From: Candidatus Subteraquimicrobium carltonvillense
GTDB lineage: Bacteria; Actinomycetota; Aquicultoria; Subteraquimicrobiales; Subteraquimicrobiaceae
Reading direction: 5' to 3'
Assembly: GCA_002339355.1 (NCBI GenBank)
Contig: DDKQ01000087.1
Span: 10,072 to 19,084, forward strand
Length of the DNA stretch: 9,013 nt
Positions 5,401 through 9,013 of the stretch are shown here, piece by piece. A program made the position numbers and the translations under genes. Position 1 is the stretch's first letter, and each line of letters begins with the position of its first letter. Below the pieces are notes generated by a model. It worked only from the letters and a program-made list of their open reading frames with translations, searched no databases and was not told the origin of the DNA.

Positions 5401-5425
5401 GGCGGGCACGGAGTCCCACCCCTAC
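5401..5425 (-). repeat. GTAG-type REP-like hairpin, CTCCGT loop
   Basis: On the minus strand GTAG (5425-5422), arm GGGTGGGA, loop CTCCGT and arm GCCCGCCA. Six of eight positions pair, counting one G-U. Loop and head match the copy at 175-200 exactly, although the arms differ. Confidence 0.65.
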
Positions 5426-5435
5426 AACAAAATAT

Positions 5436-5459
5436 GTAGCGCGGCGGTTCATCCGCCGC
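5436..5459 (+). repeat. GTAG-type REP-like hairpin, TTCAT loop
   Basis: GTAG (5436-5439), C, arm GCGGCGG, loop TTCAT and arm CCGCCGC, a perfect 7-bp stem. It is head to head with the copy at 5401-5425, the two GTAG ends 10 bp apart, again BIME-like. Confidence 0.72.
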
Positions 5460-5486
5460 AGATTAATTATACCTGACGATAGCACA

Positions 5487-5506
5487 GTCCAGCTAACCGA
5501 CGCTAC
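5487..5506 (-). repeat. Degenerate GTAGC-type repeat at the end of a glycosyltransferase gene
   Basis: On the minus strand GTAG (5506-5503), C, GTCGG, TTAG and CTGGAC. The head and first arm equal those of the copy at 345-348, but the stem now pairs at only three outer positions. The TAG is the glycosyltransferase stop. An alternative 6-bp hairpin CGACGC/GCGTCG (5498-5503 and 5509-5514) overlaps it. Confidence 0.4.
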
Positions 5507-6372
5507 TTGCGTCGTCTTAAAAAATTGATACAAACAAGGAGGCATCCCCTTAAGCACAAACCCAGGGCAACCAAGGGTTTCAGATATCTCTTCCTATCCT
5601 GATACCGCTTTGAATAGAACCGATACATGCTCTTTTGAAACTCGATTATCATTGGCATACTCTGCCTCTTGCTACTCTCGGCAATATAATGAACCACCCT
5701 TGCATCAGGTGTGAAATAAACCTTCCAACCTCTCTCCCACATTCTATAGCACAGATCCAAATCTTCAACGTACATGAAGTAACCTTCATCAAAAAATCCC
5801 ACATCCTCCAGGGCTTCTCTGCGAAGACATATAGCTGCCCCCGAAACCCAATCCACTGTTCGCTCGGATTTATGGTCCCAATCAGCCATCTTGTATTTTC
5901 TGGAGATGGGATTGGATGGAAAAATAACGCCAAAAAAGGCATGCACCATAGCTTCTCCAAAGGAGGGAAAATTCCTGCAAGAGTACTGGATCGAACCATT
6001 AGGGTTTAAGAGTAGAGGTCCCACCACCCCCACATCCTCGTGGTTTTCCATGAATTCCACCAGCCTGTCCAACGCCTTAGGGAAAACTCGGGTATCGCTA
6101 TTAAGCAGGAATATATATTTTCCTCGACTCGCCTCAATGGCTTGATTGCATGCTTTGGCGTACCCAATATTGATGGGATTCTGCAACAACCGGACTTCGG
6201 GGAATTCCTTTTTAACCATCTCCACGCTACCATCGGTGGAATTATTGTCCACCACGATTACCTCAAAAGGACACCCTTTCTCGAAAATCGAGGTCAGACA
6301 GTCCCTAAGTAAATCTTTGGTATTCCAACTGATTACGGCAATGCTCAAATCCAAAGTTTCCACTTTCACCAC
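5503..6372 (-). CDS. Family 2 glycosyltransferase (rhamnosyltransferase-like)
   Basis: This 289-residue GT-A fold enzyme transfers a sugar from a nucleotide donor to a growing glycan. Motifs in order are the N-terminal strand IAVISWN (11-17), DNNSTDGS (42-49), LNSDT (90-94, the DxD-like metal site), WVSGAAICLRR (175-185), and DEGYFMYVEDLDLCYR (195-210) with the acidic ED pair. R209 and VHY (227-229) follow. This layout is typical of GT2 proteins annotated as rhamnosyl- or O-antigen transferases. Residues 265-284 are hydrophobic, possibly a membrane-contacting tail. There is no ATG: GTG at 6372 or 6369, with GGTGA 7 nt before the first, is the likely start. It lies 7 bp after the other glycosyltransferase and is probably translationally linked. 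The stop lies in a REP-like repeat. Donor and acceptor are unknown; a GDP-6-deoxyhexose is a guess from context. Confidence 0.88.
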   Translation of the reverse strand: MVKVETLDLSIAVISWNTKDLLRDCLTSIFEKGCPFEVIVVDNNSTDGSVEMVKKEFPEVRLLQNPINIGYAKACNQAIEASRGKYIFLLNSDTRVFPKALDRLVEFMENHEDVGVVGPLLLNPNGSIQYSCRNFPSFGEAMVHAFFGVIFPSNPISRKYKMADWDHKSERTVDWVSGAAICLRREALEDVGFFDEGYFMYVEDLDLCYRMWERGWKVYFTPDARVVHYIAESSKRQSMPMIIEFQKSMYRFYSKRYQDRKRYLKPLVALGLCLRGCLLVCINFLRRRK

Positions 6373-6390
6373 AAATAATTCACCACAAAT
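6365..6390. repeat. 12-bp direct duplication (period 14) at a stop/start junction
   Basis: TTCACCACAAAT occurs at 6365-6376 and 6379-6390. On the coding strand one copy holds the TGA of the upstream glycosyltransferase and the other the GTG starts of the downstream one. Before duplication the two genes would have overlapped as GTGA. Confidence 0.7.
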
Positions 6391-7369
6391 GTCTTCTTAT
6401 CCAAGCCTTATAATCGAATTTCTGAAACCACTTCTCTATCTCCACCTGGCTCACCTTTCTATTCTTTTGGATAACTCTCCTTTTCGCAAAGGCTCTGGGC
6501 AACTCCCTTAAAATATCAATCCAACCCAATAACGCCGCTGGACACCTAAAGATTAGCGCTCCCGTCTTTAAGGTATCCGTGATCAGAAAATGATGAAGAT
6601 TCTTCAAAATGCTGGTGAAGGAATCATTCTTGAGGATCATAAGATATCTATTTTTGTAATTGTGGATTTCCACCAATTTGGTTCTCCTTACAGCAATTCC
6701 TCCACGATAATGATAAGCCACAGCAGAGGGTGTATAAATGCATTTCCAGCCAAGTAGTTGTGCCCTCCAATTGATATCCACATCCTCTAGAAAGGCAAAG
6801 AAGGCTTCATCGAAGTACTCCCCACCTGCCTTAACATCCTCCAGCATTCCCCTCTTGTACAGGGAAGCCGCGGCACAGGAGCCGAAAATATATTCCCTTT
6901 GGTCGTATTGACCCTCATCGATTTCTCCATCTCCTCTATCGATGACCAATCGATTCTCGAACATGGTGTGACCCACCGAGTCTATAACCTTTGTTCGACC
7001 TTCACCGTTGAACCTCAATAACTTGCCCGAAACTGAACCAATTTTTTCATCCAAAGAAGCGGCTTTGACCATCTCACTTATATAGGTGGGGGTCATTACG
7101 ACATCTATGTTCAAAGGTATCACATAAAGACCCTTGGAGATAGCGATACCTTGGTTGATAGCCTTTGAAAACCCCTTATTTTCCTCGTTCTCTATGAGGA
7201 TTACGGAGGGATAGTTTCTCCCTATGATCTCCTGAGACCCATCGGTTGAGCCATTATCGATGACGATTACCTCTAGTGCCGGATAAGTCTGACCTAGCAC
7301 CGAATCCAGGCAATCCTTTACAAACCTTTTCCCGTTCCAATTCACAATAATAACCGAGACTAAATCCAT
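6380..7369 (-). CDS. Family 2 glycosyltransferase (rhamnosyltransferase-like), first gene of the cluster
   Basis: This 329-residue GT2 enzyme has VSVIIVNWNG (4-13), DNGSTDGS (38-45), and LNIDV (86-90) in place of a classical DxD. FGSCAAASLYKR (162-173), FLEDVDINWRAQLLGW (193-208) with the catalytic acidic pair, and H220 follow. The C-terminal third (from about 265) has hydrophobic stretches and then a basic, tryptophan-bearing tail. The start is set at ATG 7369 because AAAGGA lies 6 nt upstream and SVIIVNWNG follows at once. A GTG at 7390 would add seven residues but falls inside a heptamer repeat and has no ribosome site. It overlaps no gene and ends 7 bp before the next glycosyltransferase. 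A candidate promoter lies about 40 bp upstream, making it the probable head of the sugar cluster. Confidence 0.88.
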   Translation of the reverse strand: MDLVSVIIVNWNGKRFVKDCLDSVLGQTYPALEVIVIDNGSTDGSQEIIGRNYPSVILIENEENKGFSKAINQGIAISKGLYVIPLNIDVVMTPTYISEMVKAASLDEKIGSVSGKLLRFNGEGRTKVIDSVGHTMFENRLVIDRGDGEIDEGQYDQREYIFGSCAAASLYKRGMLEDVKAGGEYFDEAFFAFLEDVDINWRAQLLGWKCIYTPSAVAYHYRGGIAVRRTKLVEIHNYKNRYLMILKNDSFTSILKNLHHFLITDTLKTGALIFRCPAALLGWIDILRELPRAFAKRRVIQKNRKVSQVEIEKWFQKFDYKAWIRRHLW

Positions 7370-7375
7370 TTTTAA

Positions 7376-7381
7376 TCCTTT
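7376..7381 (-). promoter_or_regulatory. Shine-Dalgarno AAAGGA deciding the ATG start at 7369
   Basis: AAAGGA is 6 nt before the ATG. It excludes the longer GTG start at 7390, which lies upstream of this site. Confidence 0.65.
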
Positions 7382-7384
7382 AAA

Positions 7385-7403
7385 GTTCACCGTTCACCGT
7401 TCA
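7385..7403. repeat. Heptamer tandem array (GTTCACC, 2.7 units) in the leader of the sugar cluster
   Basis: GTTCACC, GTTCACC and GTTCA are period 7. On the transcribed strand this reads GGTGAAC repeats just upstream of the AAAGGA ribosome site. Each unit contains GGTGA, which can pair with the 16S anti-Shine-Dalgarno tail. Confidence 0.65.
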
Positions 7404-7408
7404 TGGTA

Positions 7409-7414
7409 ATTATA
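7409..7414 (-). promoter_or_regulatory. Candidate -10 box TATAAT for the sugar cluster
   Basis: A perfect TATAAT lies on the minus strand 39 bp before the ATG at 7369. A transcript would start near 7402 and carry the heptamer array in its leader. No good -35 is visible at 16-18 bp (ACAAAA or CACAAA), so the call is weak. Confidence 0.35.
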
Positions 7415-7439
7415 TCGAGATTGAGCTCATATTTTGTGT

Positions 7440-7617
7440 GACGGGGTATCCTGGAGAGTGCATCTTAAGAGAACCGTTAAGCCTCCGTCCGGCAGGCGGG
7501 CGAGCAAGGCTCGAACAGCGGCGGCAACAGCCCGACCCGAACTTATGGAGGGTGTTCACCCTTAAGAGAGCAGCGAGTAGGCTCGCAGCAGCTAGCACTC
7601 GGAAGGGTGCCCCCTAA
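7440..7617. other. GC-rich, foldable intergenic block of unknown function
   Basis: Between AT-rich flanks, this part of the 548-bp gap 7370-7917 is GC-rich and dense in short stems: CGAGC/GCTCG (7501-7513), AGGGTG/CACCCT (7549-7562), GCGAG/CTCGC (7573-7586), and CACCCTT with AAGGGTG (7557-7563 and 7603-7609). CTTAAGAGA appears twice (7465 and 7562 regions). I matched it to no tRNA, rRNA, SRP RNA, RNase P RNA, tmRNA or common riboswitch by eye. A minus-strand frame at 7410-7598 has no ribosome site and an arginine/proline-rich composition, so is not called. It could be a structured RNA, a repeat or a decayed insertion. 7618-7830 is plain AT-rich sequence in which I see nothing. Confidence 0.4.
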
Positions 7618-7833
7618 CAATATAAGTATTACAAATGTGTGCGAACATTAGTCCTCTAAAAAAGCAAAAATAGCCGCCAGATAGAAATATATCTTCCCTT
7701 CTGCCGGTTTGTTCTTTAAGCATTATAGCACTTTGTATGCATCTCATCACTAATGCGCTTTCTCCCTAATGGATGATAGTTCGAAGTTCCAGCACAAGAT
7801 CAGGCAAGAGACTATATTTTTAAAGTTAATAGT

Positions 7834-7862
7834 TTGTGTGAGCATATTTGGTATGCTAAAAT
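7834..7862 (+). promoter_or_regulatory. Candidate promoter of the HEPN/MNT pair
   Basis: TTGTGT (7834-7839, 3/6) and TAAAAT (7857-7862, 5/6 to TATAAT) are 17 bp apart, 56 bp before the HEPN ATG. The spacer is almost filled by an inverted repeat (7841-7857). Confidence 0.4.
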
Positions 7863-7873
7863 GTTTCAGCATG
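7841..7873. promoter_or_regulatory. Operator-like inverted repeats AGCATA / TATGCT / AGCATG
   Basis: AGCATA (7841-7846) and TATGCT (7852-7857) are perfect inverted half-sites 5 bp apart. A third half-site AGCATG (7868-7873) faces the second. They cover the promoter spacer and the expected start point, the placement of a repressor site. Autoregulation by the downstream complex is inference. Confidence 0.4.
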
Positions 7874-7917
7874 AGAGAGAATAGTACAATCTAAACCGAA
7901 TAAATCGGAGACATTTG

Positions 7918-8418
7918 ATGAAAAACATCCAAAAAGCAAGAGATTGGCTCTCCATGGCTAAAGATGATTATAAAAAATCAAAGAGAAGACTCGAAGGTAG
8001 GGAATATTCTGATGCTGTGCACCACGCTCAACAGTCGGCGGAAAAAGCTTGCAAGAGTTTATTAAGTTTCATGGGACTAGAAGTGGAAAAAACACATTTC
8101 CCTTCGCGGTGCATCTCAGACATACTGGAAAGTCCAGAACAATTAAAGAGATTGGAGTTAGAACAAGGAAATATAAGTATCTTGGTCAATGTTACTAGAT
8201 TCTCCTCCTCCTTAGAGGAACAAAGAAGCATGCCCAGATATAGTTGGGAAACACATAATAGGATCATAACACCGGATGAAATCTATGATGAATCTTTAAC
8301 TAGAGAATTAGTAGAAGATGCTAAGCATGTATTGACTTTTGTCGCAAAATTTTATGAAAGACACGCCCCAAAGGATATGAGGAAATTAATTGACGAGGTC
8401 AAATCATGTACTCGATAA
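7918..8418 (+). CDS. HEPN domain protein of a HEPN/MNT toxin-antitoxin-like pair
   Basis: This 166-residue all-helical protein has WLSMAKDDYKKS (10-21), the family's opening helix, and YSDAVHHAQQSAEKACKSLLSFMG (30-53), the HAQQSAEKA-K core of COG2250-type HEPN proteins. TH (59-60) and a C-terminal VEDAKHVLTFV helix (132-142) follow. RYSWETH at 107-113 has R-x5-H spacing, compatible with the R-x4-6-H RNase motif of HEPN toxins. However, the R is the family's usual RYP arginine, so catalysis is uncertain. ATG at 7918 is chosen over TTG at 7915 because GGAG ends 7 nt before it. It overlaps the nucleotidyltransferase gene by 13 bp in toxin-first order, as in HepT-MntA. AT-rich composition and opposite strand suggest separate acquisition from the sugar cluster. 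The partner probably controls it; the target is unknown. Confidence 0.82.
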   Translation: MKNIQKARDWLSMAKDDYKKSKRRLEGREYSDAVHHAQQSAEKACKSLLSFMGLEVEKTHFPSRCISDILESPEQLKRLELEQGNISILVNVTRFSSSLEEQRSMPRYSWETHNRIITPDEIYDESLTRELVEDAKHVLTFVAKFYERHAPKDMRKLIDEVKSCTR

Positions 8419-8882
8419 AACAGAAAGACTACGTCTCTCCTATATCAGAATATATAGAAGCTTTAAAATCGTACTTTGGTCGAAATTTATTAGGGATATT
8501 GCTCTTTGGATCAGTTGCAAGAGGTAACGCAAAACCATATAAGACCTACGAGAGCGATATTGACTTGCTCGTTATCTTGAAAAATATCCCCAAAAATCTA
8601 AGCGAAAGAATCCTGTTTAAAATCAAAATTGGGCGTGAACTGGATTTAAATCCCGCAATTCAAGCAATCTGGATGACTCCTCACGATTTGGAAGAACACA
8701 TGAGAGCAAAGGCTGGTTACATCTTAGATGCTTTCGATGAGGGGACAATCTTATTTGATCCAGAGGAATTTTTAGAACGCAAGAGGAAAAATTTATTAAA
8801 CGAACTGAAAAGAAAAGGTGTAATTAAAACCAAAGTTGGATGGATGTGGCCTTGTAAAGTCGGAGAAACCCTCGAATTGTGA
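8406..8882 (+). CDS. MNT-type minimal nucleotidyltransferase, partner of the HEPN protein
   Basis: This 158-residue protein belongs to the polymerase-beta-like minimal nucleotidyltransferase family. GSVARG (35-40) binds the nucleotide, and D51-I-D53 of SDIDLLVIL are metal ligands. The distance from GS to DxD is 14 residues, longer than the usual about 10, because of an extra KPYKTYE segment. Then come a helix, GRELDLNPAIQAIWM (76-90, probable third strand) and a lysine-rich C-terminal helix (121-143). In the related MntA antitoxin this fold AMPylates the HEPN toxin; I infer a similar job here. ATG at 8406 has GAGG 7 nt upstream within the HEPN gene and a 13-bp overlap, so translation is coupled. 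The last 18 residues (KVGWMWPCKVGETLEL region) match no motif known to me. Chromosomal non-TA roles for such pairs are possible. Confidence 0.82.
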   Translation: MYSIKQKDYVSPISEYIEALKSYFGRNLLGILLFGSVARGNAKPYKTYESDIDLLVILKNIPKNLSERILFKIKIGRELDLNPAIQAIWMTPHDLEEHMRAKAGYILDAFDEGTILFDPEEFLERKRKNLLNELKRKGVIKTKVGWMWPCKVGETLEL

Positions 8883-8883
8883 T

Positions 8884-8911
8884 ATTTGTAACTAATAATT
8901 TGTAACTAATA
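8884..8911. repeat. Perfect 14-bp tandem duplication after the MNT gene
   Basis: ATTTGTAACTAATA occurs twice back to back (8884-8897 and 8898-8911), immediately after the stop codon. Confidence 0.7.
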
Positions 8912-8927
8912 GATATCCATACATAGT

Positions 8928-8945
8928 AGACTCATCTTAGAGTCT
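8928..8945 (+). terminator. Weak hairpin downstream of the HEPN/MNT pair
   Basis: AGACTC and GAGTCT form a 6-bp stem with a 6-nt loop, followed by TAAAATA and not a clean T-run. It is placed correctly for transcript end but is weak. 8946-9013 shows no gene; a TTGACA near 8984 has no -10 before the window ends. Confidence 0.22.
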
Positions 8946-9013
8946 TAAAATATACGAAACATCGTAGACTTTATAATTCGATCTTTGACAAAGGTAATAC
9001 CCCAAGAACTGGA

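Noticed and set aside
7370..7390. Seven-residue N-terminal extension of the first glycosyltransferase from GTG at 7390.
   Set aside because: The extension lies within a heptamer array and leader; AAAGGA points to the ATG at 7369.
7410..7598. 62-codon minus-strand frame with a leucine/alanine-rich start.
   Set aside because: GTG start without ribosome site, arginine/proline-rich translation of a GC-rich foldable block, and it would overlap the candidate promoter region.
8980..9013. TTGACA near the right edge as a promoter for a next gene.
   Set aside because: No -10 or start codon is available before the window ends.

Overview
The window is bacterial: compact minus-strand genes, clear Shine-Dalgarno sites (GGAGG, AAGGAGG, GGAGGGG), ATG and GTG starts, and short overlaps. 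Gene content fits an uncultivated, probably anaerobic or subsurface bacterium. A SIS-type bifunctional phosphoglucose/phosphomannose isomerase, many short intergenic repeats and two toxin-antitoxin-like pairs would suit lineages such as deep Actinobacteriota, Chloroflexota or Firmicutes. I cannot name a species.

From right to left, positions 7369 to 1 carry a minus-strand GDP-sugar and glycan assembly cluster. It has two family-2 glycosyltransferases, a mannose-1-phosphate guanylyltransferase with a left-handed beta-helix tail, a GDP-mannose 4,6-dehydratase/reductase-type SDR, a phosphomannomutase/phosphoglucomutase, and the first 41 codons of a phosphoglucose/phosphomannose isomerase. Together they would take fructose-6-phosphate to mannose-6-phosphate, mannose-1-phosphate, GDP-mannose and a GDP-6-deoxyhexose, which the glycosyltransferases could add to a surface glycan.

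Two foreign-looking pieces interrupt the cluster. One is a DUF4258/YgiT-type zinc-finger pair (1866-2410) with its own candidate promoter. The other is a 628-bp element (3440-4067) with terminal inverted repeats and a near-perfect 8-bp target duplication. It resembles a non-autonomous ISL3-type element and carries a small GIY-YIG nuclease gene bracketed by its own inverted repeats.

At 7370-7917 is a 548-bp divergent intergenic region: a candidate promoter for the sugar cluster, a heptamer array in its leader, an unexplained GC-rich foldable block, and a candidate promoter with an operator-like inverted repeat. That second promoter reads into a plus-strand HEPN/MNT (minimal nucleotidyltransferase) pair at 7918-8882, which is visibly more AT-rich than the sugar genes.

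The most unusual feature is the density of small repeats. There are up to nine GTAG-headed hairpins in two loop classes, whose stem sequences differ but still pair. They resemble GTAG-type REP/BIME elements, and two of them supply the stop codon of the preceding gene. There are also three period-7 tandem arrays, two of them inside the phosphohexomutase gene, and several 14- to 16-bp duplications.
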